The notes under the pieces: generated by a model | The model's input: only the letters and a program-made list of their open reading frames with translations | What the model was told of the DNA's origin: nothing | The model's database searches: none | NCBI RefSeq assembly: GCF_020685205.1 | Contig: NZ_JAJERB010000001.1 | Span: forward strand, 248,001-312,000 | Source: Hymenobacter translucens | GTDB taxonomy: Bacteria; Bacteroidota; Bacteroidia; Cytophagales; Hymenobacteraceae | Reading direction: 5' to 3' | DNA length: 64,000 nt | Position numbers and translations under genes: made by a program | In this document: one piece after another, positions 1 to 8,585 of the stretch | How the letters are laid out: every line of letters begins with the position of its first letter | Numbering within the stretch: position 1 is the stretch's first letter

Positions 1-517
1 CAAACACCCCGGCCTCGTAGGCGCGCAAGCGGCGGGCTTCGAGGCTGAGGACGGGGCGCTGCCAGCCCGGGGCATTTCCGGCCCGGCGGGCCATGCCTTT
101 CGAAAACACGTCCATGTAGTCGAGCGTCATGGCCGGCTGCTTGACGGCCCGCAGGTACTCCGCCATTCGGATCAGCTGGCAGTAGATGTGCTCGGGTTGA
201 AACTCCTGACACACCGTATCGAAGCGGCGCTGGGCGGCGGCATCGTGGAAGTAGCCCACTTGCAAAGGCAGGCCGGTGGCCAGGGCCCGGACCATGTTGC
301 GGGCAATGGCGGGGCGGCGCAGGCGGTGCACGTGCAGGCCACCCCGGCACAGGGGCTGCACGGCGGCATACGCGCCGGCCGACACGTCCTCATCCGTTAG
401 GGCAAACAGGCAAACCTCATGCTGCCGGGACAGGTGGCGCAGCTGGTGAAACGCACGCAGCTTGTCGCCCTTGTCGAGCGGGTAGGGAAAGCGGGAAAGC
501 AGTACCAGCAGCCTCAT
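1..517 (-). CDS. Glycosyltransferase, N-terminal part (gene continues past the window edge)
   Basis: The first 172 residues are visible; the C-terminus lies before base 1. The start (MRLLVLLSRFPYPLDKGDKL) and the downstream stretch MTLDYMDVFSKGMARRAG look like the N-terminal GT-B domain of sugar transferases related to the PEP-CTERM/EpsH-associated group, including the conserved LDYxD motif. The ATG overlaps the stop of the upstream glycosyltransferase (ATGA), so the two are almost certainly co-transcribed and translationally coupled. A role in exopolysaccharide or surface glycan synthesis is inferred from family and context. The sugar donor and acceptor cannot be told. Confidence 0.85.
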   Translation of the reverse strand, partial: MRLLVLLSRFPYPLDKGDKLRAFHQLRHLSRQHEVCLFALTDEDVSAGAYAAVQPLCRGGLHVHRLRRPAIARNMVRALATGLPLQVGYFHDAAAQRRFDTVCQEFQPEHIYCQLIRMAEYLRAVKQPAMTLDYMDVFSKGMARRAGNAPGWQRPVLSLEARRLRAYEAGVF

Positions 518-1758
518 ATGGTGGGGTTTTCAGGTTTCCGCTGGTCGAGCAGGACCTGGTACAGACTTTCAAACCGCTCTACGACGCGGCGGTTGTCGTA
601 GAGGCCGGCGGCCGTGCGGGCGGCCTCCGCCCCTATCGTCGCCACTGGCACTGCGCCCCGGTACCAGGCCCGCAGGGCATCAAGCCATTCGGCGGCAGTG
701 GTGCGCAAAAGCATATCGTGGCCGTCGCGCACGGCAATGCCCTCGGCCCCGATGGGCGTACTCAGAATGGCTTTGCCCAGGGCCATGCCCTCAATAATCT
801 TGATGCGCATCCCGCCCCCGCTCAATAAAGGCACCAGCATCAGCTCATACTGCTGCATAAACGCCGCGGCCGAGTCCACGAAGCCGTGCACGAATACGTT
901 GTCGGTGCGGGGCCGGAGCAGTTCCTCGGGCGTGCCGCTGCCGGCCACATGCAGCTCCACGTCGGGCATCTCGGCGTGTACCGTGGGCCAGATTTCGCGC
1001 AGCAACCATTCCAGGGCCTCCAGGTTGGGCAGCCAGTTCAGGGAGCCAATCACGAGCAGCGTGCGGGGCTTGGATTTTATCGACGGGTCCACCGAAAACC
1101 GCGTCAGCTCCACCCCGGCGGGCACGAACACCACCGGCTCGGGGCAGCCCAGGGCGCGCAGCCGAACGGCGTCGTCCTCGGTAATAGCGGCCACGGCGTC
1201 GAACTGCGGCAGGTAGCGCCGCTCAAACTGCTCGAGGCGGGCGGCCATGTTGCGCAGATATACGCGCTTGAGCGGATTGCCGGCCCGGGCGGCCAGCATC
1301 TGCCAGATGGTGTACTCCACGTTGTGAGCGCGCAAAACCAGGGGCGGCACTTGTAAGCCGGCGCTTTTTTGGAGGCCCAGCTGCTCGGCGTACCAGGCCA
1401 CGAAGGTGCCTTCGAGCTGTACGATGTCGACCGTGCCGGTGCGCAGAATCTCCAGCAGCCTCTCCCCGACCGGCTCACTGATAAACCGCTCCACGTTGTA
1501 GGGCCGGCGACTCAGCAGCAGGTTCTTCAGTGCTTTAACCGGCGACAAATCCGTGTTAACGTCCACCGTGACCAGGCGCACGTTCCGGCCCAGGTGGTCG
1601 AGGGCGGTGGCGGGCTGGCGGTGCTTGGGCGTGTTGAGGGCCAGCACCGTAACCAGGTGCCCGGCCCGGGCCAGGCCGGCGGCCACGTCGTACATGGCAA
1701 TAGCCCCGCCATCGTGGGGCGGATACGGAACGCGCGGACAAACCTGAAGAATGTGCAA
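514..1758 (-). CDS. GT4-type glycosyltransferase
   Basis: A 414-residue GT-B fold glycosyltransferase. The N-terminal domain opens MHILQVCPRVPYPPHDGGA, a typical acceptor-domain start with a glycine-rich turn. The C-terminal nucleotide-sugar domain carries LLVIGSLNWLPNLEAL near residue 235 and KIIEGMALGKAILSTPIG near residue 325, the E-containing donor-binding motif of glycosyltransferase group 1. No signal peptide is seen, so it probably acts at the cytoplasmic face of the membrane. It overlaps the next glycosyltransferase by 4 bases (ATGA). A TAGCTTTG promoter-like element lies about 42 bases upstream. The sugar specificity is unknown. Confidence 0.9.
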   Translation of the reverse strand: MHILQVCPRVPYPPHDGGAIAMYDVAAGLARAGHLVTVLALNTPKHRQPATALDHLGRNVRLVTVDVNTDLSPVKALKNLLLSRRPYNVERFISEPVGERLLEILRTGTVDIVQLEGTFVAWYAEQLGLQKSAGLQVPPLVLRAHNVEYTIWQMLAARAGNPLKRVYLRNMAARLEQFERRYLPQFDAVAAITEDDAVRLRALGCPEPVVFVPAGVELTRFSVDPSIKSKPRTLLVIGSLNWLPNLEALEWLLREIWPTVHAEMPDVELHVAGSGTPEELLRPRTDNVFVHGFVDSAAAFMQQYELMLVPLLSGGGMRIKIIEGMALGKAILSTPIGAEGIAVRDGHDMLLRTTAAEWLDALRAWYRGAVPVATIGAEAARTAAGLYDNRRVVERFESLYQVLLDQRKPENPTI

Positions 1759-1799
1759 AGCAACGGGGCGGCGGGCCGGAAAGGCAGCCCACCGGGGGG

Positions 1800-1807
1800 C
1801 AAAGCTA
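1800..1807 (-). promoter_or_regulatory. Candidate Bacteroidota -7 promoter element (glycosyltransferase pair)
   Basis: On the minus strand the bases read TAGCTTTG, an exact match to the Bacteroidota sigma-A -7 consensus TAnnTTTG, 42 bases upstream of the glycosyltransferase start. No convincing -33 TTTG is seen. The motif match is observed; promoter activity is inferred. Confidence 0.45.
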
Positions 1808-1947
1808 CGAAGAACCTGGGGCGGGGAGGTAGTGAAAGGGCGAGTTTGCTGTTCTGCCGGCAGCCGGCGGCGCTGAACAGGAATGGAAACCGAGCGGTTA
1901 ACTCTCAGCGCTGCTCCCGCTAAGCCAGCCCGCTCCGGCGGGTCTGC

Positions 1948-2649
1948 CTAGCGGTGTTTCCCCTTGTGGGAGCTGCCATCCGGGGCTTCCGGCAGCGGCG
2001 GTACGTCGGCGCAGGTAGCGGGCTGCGGGTACGGGAAGCACACCTGCCGCGCATTCACGTTCATCAGCCGGAACGTGCGGAGCCGCTCGTAGCCCGGCGC
2101 GAGGGATACGGTAACCCTGCCGCCGTGGCAGGCCAGCAGGGCCAGCCCCCGGTGGGTGACGATGGCCAGCGTATCGGGCTTGTGGTGCAGGAGCCTGGAG
2201 CGGTCCAGGCGGCGGCCGGTAAAGTAAAATTCCTCGTTGGCTGCCACCGGGGTAACGGCGGGAATCCGCACACTGTCGGCGAGCACCCCGGCGCGGTAGA
2301 TCTGCAGGTATACGTCCGGCGCATCGGTTGTTTCCGGGATCTTTACCGCTGGACTTCCCCCGATGCCGGTTCCAATCCTGATCAGAGTGGTGGGGTCGGC
2401 CGTCGCTACATAGACGGTGCCCGTCAGGCGGTTTACGTCAAACGAGTACAGCACTTTGCCCGTCCCGGTTTCGGCCACCCGGACGCAGCCCCGGGTCCGG
2501 TTGGTGCAGAACTGCGGAATCGAAAGCACTTCGTGCCGGCCGCTTAGCGAGCGGGTCCTGATCACGAAGTTGTCGTTGAAGCGCGGGCTGTGGGCCGGCA
2601 GCACCAGCTGCGCAGCCAGCGCCAAGCCAACGAGTAGCAAAGTTTTCAT
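1948..2649 (-). CDS. Secreted hypothetical protein
   Basis: I do not recognise a family. The 233-residue product starts with a clear signal peptide (MKTLLLVGLALAAQLVLPAHS), so it should be exported. The mature part is mixed alpha/beta in character, with many charged residues and a proline-rich, histidine/lysine-containing tail. Three cysteines occur near residues 48-55 and 205-213 and could form disulphides in the periplasm. It stands alone between the glycosyltransferases and the potassium channel. Codon use matches its neighbours, which supports it being a real gene. Confidence 0.65.
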   Translation of the reverse strand: MKTLLLVGLALAAQLVLPAHSPRFNDNFVIRTRSLSGRHEVLSIPQFCTNRTRGCVRVAETGTGKVLYSFDVNRLTGTVYVATADPTTLIRIGTGIGGSPAVKIPETTDAPDVYLQIYRAGVLADSVRIPAVTPVAANEEFYFTGRRLDRSRLLHHKPDTLAIVTHRGLALLACHGGRVTVSLAPGYERLRTFRLMNVNARQVCFPYPQPATCADVPPLPEAPDGSSHKGKHR

Positions 2650-2843
2650 ACGCTCGGAGGTTTACTGCTAAGCCAGCACATCAGGTTCTACAGGGCAACC
2701 CCCGCCTGATCTCGCTTCGCTGCCTGCTGAAGGCAAGAGGAACGTAGCTGCTACAGCGGCACCCCGGGCAATAGCTGCCCAGACGCGGGCCGTAAGTATC
2801 GAAAGCTCCCGCCAGGTTCTCATGGCTTCTGTCAGAATCCTAA

Positions 2844-3890
2844 CTACACCTGAAACTGCTCTTCCAGGGCTATAATCTGAGCGTCGGTGCCGAGCACCAG
2901 CAGCACGTCGCCGGGCTCGGGACGGATATCAGCGCTGGGGCTCACGCTCAGGCTACCGGCGTGGTGGCGCAGGCCGATGATGGTGGCGCCGGTGCGGGAG
3001 CGGATGTCGAGCTCCCGGATGCTGCGCCCCTGCCACTCCTTGCGCAGCTGCCGGTAGCTGATTTCCTCGAGCCGCAGCTTGTTGGGCCCCAGGCCGCCAA
3101 TCATTTCCAGAAAGCGGATTACCTCGGGCCGCATCACTAGGTTGGCCATGTGGGAGCCCCCAATTTCATCGGGCATCACCACGGAGTCGGCGCCGGCACG
3201 CAGCAGCTTGCTCTCACTGGTCTTGAGGCTGGCGCGGGCAATGATTTTCAGGTTCGGGTTCAGCTCCCGGGCCGTAAGGGCCACGAACACGTTGTCGGCG
3301 TCTTTGGGCAGGGCCGTAATCAGGGCCCGGGCGCGCTGTACGCCGGCGGCCAGCAGGGTTTCGTCGGCGGTGGCGTCCCCGAATACGGAGGTGATGGTGT
3401 GACGCTCATTCTCGGCGAAAGCCCGCAGCAGGGCCTCGTCCTGCTCGATGACGACCACCACGGCCCCACCAGCGTGCAGCTCGTGGTAGGCCTTGCTGCC
3501 GTTGCGGCCAAAGCCGCAGACAATCACGTGGTCGGAGAAGCCCCGGATGGCCTGATCGGTTCTGAACATCTTGAAAATGGAGCGCAGCTCCCCGTCAAAT
3601 AAGTAGGTGGTCAGTACCGACACGAGGTAGGCAATGAACACGAGGTTAAAGAAAATATAAACCGAAACGAACAGCCGCCCTGCCGCTGAGAACGGGTGCA
3701 GCTCCCCGAACCCCACCGTCGACACCGTAATCATGGTCATGTACAGCGCCTCGCCCGGGCTGTAGCCTTCAAACCACATAAAGCCCCCCACCCCCACGCC
3801 AAGGCTCACAAACGACAGCACCAGCGCCCCCACGAACCGGTTCAGGTTCGCCTTCTTCCAGAAGTGGGTGTAGTGCTGCAGAAGGGACAT
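2844..3890 (-). CDS. Potassium channel with RCK (TrkA-N/TrkA-C) domains
   Basis: A 348-residue two-transmembrane ion channel. Membrane helices lie at about residues 18-40 and 72-97, flanking the pore loop with selectivity filter TVGFGE (58-63). The cytoplasmic part has a Rossmann RCK domain with the nucleotide-binding loop GFGRNG (126-131), then a C-terminal TrkA-C domain ending near LLVLGTDAQIIALEEQF. This matches MthK/Kch-type ligand-gated K+ channels. The filter has TVGFG rather than TVGYG, a common bacterial variant that remains K+-selective. The gene is monocistronic, and a large palindromic repeat lies directly upstream. Confidence 0.93.
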   Translation of the reverse strand: MSLLQHYTHFWKKANLNRFVGALVLSFVSLGVGVGGFMWFEGYSPGEALYMTMITVSTVGFGELHPFSAAGRLFVSVYIFFNLVFIAYLVSVLTTYLFDGELRSIFKMFRTDQAIRGFSDHVIVCGFGRNGSKAYHELHAGGAVVVVIEQDEALLRAFAENERHTITSVFGDATADETLLAAGVQRARALITALPKDADNVFVALTARELNPNLKIIARASLKTSESKLLRAGADSVVMPDEIGGSHMANLVMRPEVIRFLEMIGGLGPNKLRLEEISYRQLRKEWQGRSIRELDIRSRTGATIIGLRHHAGSLSVSPSADIRPEPGDVLLVLGTDAQIIALEEQFQV

Positions 3891-3919
3891 GTGGTAACGT
3901 GGTGAAGGTATGAGGTAGT

Positions 3920-4051
3920 CAAGTCATTGTCATCCTGAGCCTGCGAAGAACCTTATCAGGGTTGAGCGAGTCGTTGCAACGAGTATCGCTCAACTGCAAG
4001 TCGTTCCGCGGTGCTAAGGTCCTTTGCTCTGCTCAGAATGACAATGACTTG
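3920..4051. repeat. Dispersed palindromic element, copy 1
   Basis: A 132-base imperfect palindrome between the potassium channel and dnaG. Its outer 14 bases are a perfect inverted repeat (CAAGTCATTGTCAT at 3920-3933 and its complement at 4038-4051). Inside it carries the words CCTTATCA, GTTGAGCGA and GCTAAGGTCC, which recur in the copies at 14126 and 56280. Both strands contain start-like triplets, but no protein is supported. It resembles a REP or MITE-like element; no transposase is adjacent. Confidence 0.8.
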
Positions 4052-4080
4052 ACTTCTTCGCAATTTCACAACCTCTTCCC

Positions 4081-6174
4081 TTACGCCAGATTCCGCGGAA
4101 TTACCGTGCCGAGGTGGCTGGCCAGCTCGTTGTCGAGGCGCTTGTAGAGCATCAGGGCTTCGAGAACCTTGTCGACGGCGGCCGAGTCCTGGGCCTGACG
4201 CAGGGCGTCGCGGAGCTTGTTGAGTTCCCGCTGCACCAGCTCTTTCTTCAGCCGCAGAATAGCGTTGTCGCAGGCCTGCTGCAGCTGGTCCAGCTCCCGG
4301 GGTACGTAGATCTGGTGAGTGCTCCAGTTGGGGCTCAGCTCGTACTTGTCGGTGGCCAGGTCGCTCACGATGCTGCGCACGTCGGCCCGGCCGTGCTGAA
4401 TCAGGGTGCGCACCTCGGGCCACCGGCCTTCCTCCAACTCCTGCCGGCATAGGCTCATCACGTCGGCAAACAGCGGGGTCTGCAGGGGCGTGTCGTCGAG
4501 CTGGGCAAACAGGTAGTGGGCCACGCTCAGGTCGGGCGCCAGGGGCTGGGGCGCGTACAACACCAGCAGGCGGATGATTTCCCGCTCGCAGGTTTGCAGC
4601 ACGTCGCCGATGGGCTCCATGTCGTCGCCCATATGGCCGGGCGCGGTGGCACCAGCGGAGCTGCCGGAGCTGCTGTAGCCGCCGGCCAGGTCTTCGGGCG
4701 TGGCGCCGTACATGGCAGCCTCGGCCATTTCTTCGTCTGTAAGCGGGCGCGCCGCGCCGGCGGCGGGGCGCTGTCCGCCGGAGCTTTGGCCGGAGCTGCC
4801 TGAGTTACCACTGGAGCTGGTCCCGGGCAGGGCAATTTTCGCCCCGGCGTTCTTAACCAGCTTGTTGTACTCGGTGATGAGCACCTGCTCGTCGATGCCG
4901 AAGGTGGCGCTGGTCTGCTGCAGAAACACTTGGCGCTTGATCGGGTCGGGCACCTTGGCAATGCTTTGCAGCACGTCGCGGATGGCCTCGGCCTTTTTTA
5001 CCGGGTCGTGGGCGGCGTCCCGGGCTACCAGGTCGGTCTTAAAGGAAATAAAGTCCTGGCTGTGGCTTTCCAGGTACTGCTTGAAGCGCTGGTCCCCAAC
5101 CTTACGGATGTACGAGTCGGGGTCGTCACCGTCGGGGAAGTTCACGACGCGCACGTTCAGGCCGCCTTCCAGGATCAGGTCGATGCCGCGCAAAGAAGCC
5201 CGGATGCCGGCCGCGTCGCCGTCATAGAGCACTGTTACGTTGTCGGTGTAGCGCCCGATCAGGCGGATCTGGCTTTCGGTGAGCGAGGTACCCGATGAGG
5301 CCACCACGTTGCGGATGCCGCCCTGGTGCAGGCTGAGCACGTCGAGGTAGCCTTCGACGAGGTAGCACAGCTCCTCGTTGCGGATGGCCTGCCGGGCCTG
5401 GTACATGCCGTAGAGTACGTCCGACTTGTGGTAGATGTCGGACTCGGGCGAGTTGAGGTACTTGGCGGTTTTGTCGTTGGCCTTGAGCGTGCGGGCCCCG
5501 AAGCCGATGACGCGGCCCGACACGTTGTGAATCGGGAACATCACCCGCCCCCGGAACCGGTCGTAGCGCCGGCCGGTGTCGACGCCCTGCTCGTCTTCCT
5601 TTTTGATGATGAGGCCGGTTTTTTCCAGAAACTTCCGCTCGTAGCCGGCCTTTTCGGCTGCCTTGAGCAGGTCCTCCCACTGGTCGAGCGAGTAGCCGAG
5701 CTCGAAGGTGCGGATGGTTTGCTCGCTTAGCCCCCGCTGGCGCAGGTAGCTCAGCCCGATGCTCTGGCCCTCGTCGGTGTTGAGCAGCCGGTTGTGGTAG
5801 TGGATTTTGGCCCAGTCCGAGACGATGTACTGGGAGTCCTTGTCGTTCTGGACGAGCTGCTGCTCGGGCGTGCGTTCCTCTTCCTGAATCTCGACGCCGT
5901 ACTTTTTAGCCAGGTACTTCAGGGCCTCCACGTAGCTGGTGCCCTCGATGTCCATCACGAACTGAATCACCCCACCGGCCTTGCCGCAGCCAAAGCACTT
6001 GTAGAGCCCCTTGGCCGGCGCCACCGAAAACGAGGGTGACTTTTCGTGATGAAACGGGCAGCAGGCCCACAAATTCTGGCCCTTGCGCTTCAAACTCACG
6101 AAGTCGCCCACCACTTCCACGATGTCGGTCAGGTGCAGGATCTGGTCAATGGTTTCTTTGGGAATACGGGCCAA
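4081..6174 (-). CDS. dnaG: DNA primase DnaG
   Basis: Replicative primase that makes RNA primers for Okazaki fragments together with DnaB. The CHC2 zinc finger uses C39, H42, C60 and C63 (CPFHHEKSPSFSV, then CFGCGKAGG). The Toprim core follows, with EGYLDVLSLHQ and LYDGDAAG supplying the metal-binding Glu and Asp residues. The C-terminal helicase-interaction region is reached through a Ser/Gly-rich linker near residue 460. The product is about 697 residues. I chose a TTG start at 6174, because MARIPKETIDQIL is where the family begins; an upstream ATG at 6231 would add 19 unlikely residues. Confidence 0.95.
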   Translation of the reverse strand: MARIPKETIDQILHLTDIVEVVGDFVSLKRKGQNLWACCPFHHEKSPSFSVAPAKGLYKCFGCGKAGGVIQFVMDIEGTSYVEALKYLAKKYGVEIQEEERTPEQQLVQNDKDSQYIVSDWAKIHYHNRLLNTDEGQSIGLSYLRQRGLSEQTIRTFELGYSLDQWEDLLKAAEKAGYERKFLEKTGLIIKKEDEQGVDTGRRYDRFRGRVMFPIHNVSGRVIGFGARTLKANDKTAKYLNSPESDIYHKSDVLYGMYQARQAIRNEELCYLVEGYLDVLSLHQGGIRNVVASSGTSLTESQIRLIGRYTDNVTVLYDGDAAGIRASLRGIDLILEGGLNVRVVNFPDGDDPDSYIRKVGDQRFKQYLESHSQDFISFKTDLVARDAAHDPVKKAEAIRDVLQSIAKVPDPIKRQVFLQQTSATFGIDEQVLITEYNKLVKNAGAKIALPGTSSSGNSGSSGQSSGGQRPAAGAARPLTDEEMAEAAMYGATPEDLAGGYSSSGSSAGATAPGHMGDDMEPIGDVLQTCEREIIRLLVLYAPQPLAPDLSVAHYLFAQLDDTPLQTPLFADVMSLCRQELEEGRWPEVRTLIQHGRADVRSIVSDLATDKYELSPNWSTHQIYVPRELDQLQQACDNAILRLKKELVQRELNKLRDALRQAQDSAAVDKVLEALMLYKRLDNELASHLGTVIPRNLA

Positions 6175-6484
6175 GGGAGTACAGCGGCAATAGGTGGTAA
6201 GCAGGACAGGGTCAGGCCTACGAAGGTACAACGAACTGCCGTGCCGCTAATCGACTTTTCGCGGAACGAAACCGGAACGCCGTAGGCAGCTTGGTGCCGT
6301 GGTACGACCTCACCGCGGCGGTGCAAACAACACGCGAAGCCATCTGCTGACCCCGGCGACAGCGAAACCGCTAGTGTTTAGGCTTGGCCGGCTTAGGGCG
6401 CTGCTGCTTGTCGGGTTTGGGTTGCATGAGGTCACGGCTGCAATAAGGCAGTGACGCTGGTCACTTAAACAAGCGTTTGCGTGA

Positions 6485-6828
6485 AACCAATCAAAACACG
6501 TTACTCCTGCTTCTCCGCTGCCCGACGACGAGGCCGTGCGGTTGCGCAGCCTGCGCACCCATGACGTGCTGCCCACCCTGGTCGAGCCCGTGGTTGACGA
6601 GTTCGTGGCCTTCACGGCCCAAGTTTTCAGCCTGCTCATCTCCCTCATCAGCGTGGTCGAAGAGGAAAAGGTGCTTTACCCCGTCAACCACGGCATGCCC
6701 GGCCACGACCGGCAGTCCCGCGTGGAGGCCCTCTGCGCCACGGCCATTGAGAAAGCCCGCGCTGTAGTCTACCACGGCCGGGCCCTGGAAACCAGCGCCA
6801 CCCTGCCCCCGGACGCGAGTAGTACGGC
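6485..6828 (+). pseudogene. GAF-domain gene remnant, 5' part
   Basis: This stretch reads, without a normal ATG start, as the beginning of a GAF sensor domain: PLPDDEAVRLRSLRTHDVL, then TAQVFSLLISLISVVEEEKV, then a CATAIEKA segment. These align by eye with Bacteroidota GAF domains (LRxYxVLDTPPE, then ALISLVDxxR, then FCAxAI). The frame runs into the end of the oppositely oriented DUF72 gene at 6829. The missing half of the domain resumes at 7733. The normal kinase or regulatory domains that follow GAF in such proteins are absent, so I call it a broken gene. Confidence 0.55.
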
Positions 6829-7587
6829 TCATGCCCGCTCAGCTACCAGCCGGTACAGGTCCTGGGCATTTTCAAAAGCGGCGCCCATAGTATTGTTGAA
6901 GTAGGCATACACGTCTTTTCCATCCTGGAGGTAGTCGTGTATCTGCTCGGCCTGGTCGTGCAGAAAGTCGCGCTCGTAGGACTCCCGGTAGTTTCCCTTC
7001 GGGCCGTGGAAGCGCATATAAACGAAGTCTGCCCCCTCGTTGAGCTGGGCGTTTCGGGCGGGACCCTTGTCGTGCAGCACGAGGCTGGCGCCGTGGTGGT
7101 CAAGCATGTCAAACGTATCATCTGCATACCAGCTTGCGTGGCGAAACTCAACCGCTTTGCGCCACTCGTGGGCGGGGTCTGCAGCGGCAAGCGCATTCAA
7201 TAAGGCACTGACCGCGTTTAGCTGACGAATGGTGTTGCTGGGCGGGAACTGAATGAGCAGGCATGCCTTTTTGGGGCCCAACTCACGTGCTGCATCTAGA
7301 AAGCGGACAATGCCGGAGAGGTCTTCGGCAAGAGCGTTGGTGTGCGTAATATCGCGCCAAAGCTTGATGGTAAAGTCAAACGCAGGGCCGGTTTCAGCGG
7401 CCCAGGCAGCAAACGTTTTGGGCTGGGGTATGCGGTAAAAGGTGCTGTTAATCTCAACCGAGTTAAACAGGGTGGCATAGTAGGTGAGGCGGCTCGTGGC
7501 CTGGTAGGCCTCCGGAAAGGTGGCCTTAGGGCCGGGCACTACGATGCCGCTGGTGCCAGTGCGCAGGGTGCCAAGGAGGGCAGGCAT
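6829..7587 (-). CDS. DUF72 (YecE-like) family protein
   Basis: A 252-residue DUF72 protein with a TIM-barrel-like fold. Recognisable motifs are GTSGIVVPG near the start, LFNSVEINSTFYRIP (about 41-55), FDFTIKLWRDITH, the LLIQFPPS segment, VEFRHASW (about 145-153) and YMRFHGPKGNYRESY near residue 192. Its biochemical role is not established for the family. It lies between the two halves of a decayed GAF-domain gene and on the opposite strand, which suggests that it was inserted there or that a local rearrangement occurred. Confidence 0.9.
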   Translation of the reverse strand: MPALLGTLRTGTSGIVVPGPKATFPEAYQATSRLTYYATLFNSVEINSTFYRIPQPKTFAAWAAETGPAFDFTIKLWRDITHTNALAEDLSGIVRFLDAARELGPKKACLLIQFPPSNTIRQLNAVSALLNALAAADPAHEWRKAVEFRHASWYADDTFDMLDHHGASLVLHDKGPARNAQLNEGADFVYMRFHGPKGNYRESYERDFLHDQAEQIHDYLQDGKDVYAYFNNTMGAAFENAQDLYRLVAERA

Positions 7588-7732
7588 GGGAAGGAGTTAT
7601 ACGGGAGTTTCGTGGTATAACGTGCCACGCTGCCTCGGCGTTTTACCCTATGCGCATCTTCCCCGGCTCCCAAAGTATCATCTGCTTGTCATAGCAGCTC
7701 TCTTTGCAGGCCAGGCAGGGCGATGCCGCTCG

Positions 7733-7933
7733 GAGGCCCTGTCCGCCGCCGAAGGCAACGAACTGCGCTTCTACGCCGGGTCCCTGCTGCGCCTGCCCGA
7801 CCAGCGCCCCCTAGGCACGCTCTGTATCATTGTGGGTTTTGCTGAACGGTGGGCAGCCTCGAGTACTTCATCATTCACGTGTTGCCCAGGTACAATGGAA
7901 ACCCTCGTTTTGCTGTTCGGACCGTTTTCGTGA
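7733..7933 (+). pseudogene. GAF-domain gene remnant, 3' part
   Basis: In frame, EGNELRFYAGSLLRLPDQ followed by RPLGTLCII reproduces the last strands of a GAF domain, normally LRFYAGAPLxxPDGxxLGTLCVID. After this point the resemblance stops, the frame reads into unrelated residues, and it ends at a TGA. It complements the remnant at 6485-6828 with only the middle of the domain missing. The DUF72 gene sits between the two. A second open frame at 7849-8016 (about 55 codons) was not recognised. Confidence 0.5.
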
Positions 7934-8059
7934 ACGCAGGTTCTGCGCGGCTGACTAACCAGGTGGACACGGCCACCCGGGCCCGGGTGCTGGCCTATTT
8001 TTCTTCCCTATCTTAGCCCGCCGGAAGGACTCCCCTTTCTGCTTTTGCCGCCCCGCCAT

Positions 8060-8305
8060 ATGCCCCTGCTCCAGTTCTACGCCCATCTGTTGTTCCGGGC
8101 GGCCGCGCTGCTCACGGCGGGGCTCGCCCTGGTCTGCCTCGCGGGCATCGTGGCGCTGGGTGGGGCCCTGCCAGGCGTGGAACTGAACGAGCTGGTGACC
8201 CGCGCGGCCACGGCGTTGCACCGCGACGCCTGCCGGCTGCTGGCTTCAGCCCGGTCCCGCAAAGCCCCGGAGCCCACCGTTTCCAGGTCCGGCGAGGCCG
8301 GGTAA
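8060..8305 (+). CDS. Small membrane protein, hypothetical
   Basis: An 81-residue reading frame with no recognised family. One hydrophobic helix is visible (LLTAGLALVCLAGIVALGGAL, about residues 15-35), followed by a basic, Ala/Arg-rich tail. It starts at ATG 8060; a TTG at 8045 would add five residues. Such short frames arise by chance in GC-rich DNA, so the call is tentative. It lies between the GAF remnant and the TetR gene. Confidence 0.35.
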   Translation: MPLLQFYAHLLFRAAALLTAGLALVCLAGIVALGGALPGVELNELVTRAATALHRDACRLLASARSRKAPEPTVSRSGEAG

Positions 8306-8556
8306 GCCGCGGGGATTACCTCCCTCGAAAGCGTATCGGTTAGGCTTCAAGATGATTCAGCTCTTGATGCGGCACAGGCTGGATGTATCATCTGCCTCCT
8401 TTGCCGGTAACCCCGTCGACGTGGCACGGAGTATACTCCAGCACTGCTCTCCTGGCACTTACTTCAAGTTCACATTGCCCTAAATCCTTGTGTGGGTGTT
8501 AGGAAACTTTGGCGTAATAGCTGGTCGTAGTAAACTTTACTGCACCTTTGCCTAAA

Positions 8557-8574
8557 TTTAACCAAGTAGTTAAA
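8557..8574. promoter_or_regulatory. TetR operator-like site upstream of the regulator
   Basis: The palindrome TTTAACCAAGTAGTTAAA lies 11 bases before the tetR start and has perfect TTTAAC/GTTAAA half-sites. A nearly identical site follows the gene at 9213-9228. Such a pair fits an autoregulated TetR repressor. The sequence is observed; binding is inferred. Confidence 0.6.
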
Positions 8575-8585
8575 CTTTCTATAGA

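Noticed and set aside
3956..4450. 164-codon minus-strand frame covering a palindromic repeat and the end of dnaG
   Set aside because: It overlaps dnaG in another frame and extends into the palindrome; the sequence is Arg/Gly/Pro-rich shadow.
7849..8016. 55-codon frame after the GAF remnant
   Set aside because: No start codon better than GTG, no recognised family, and it lies in decayed sequence, so it is not listed as a gene.
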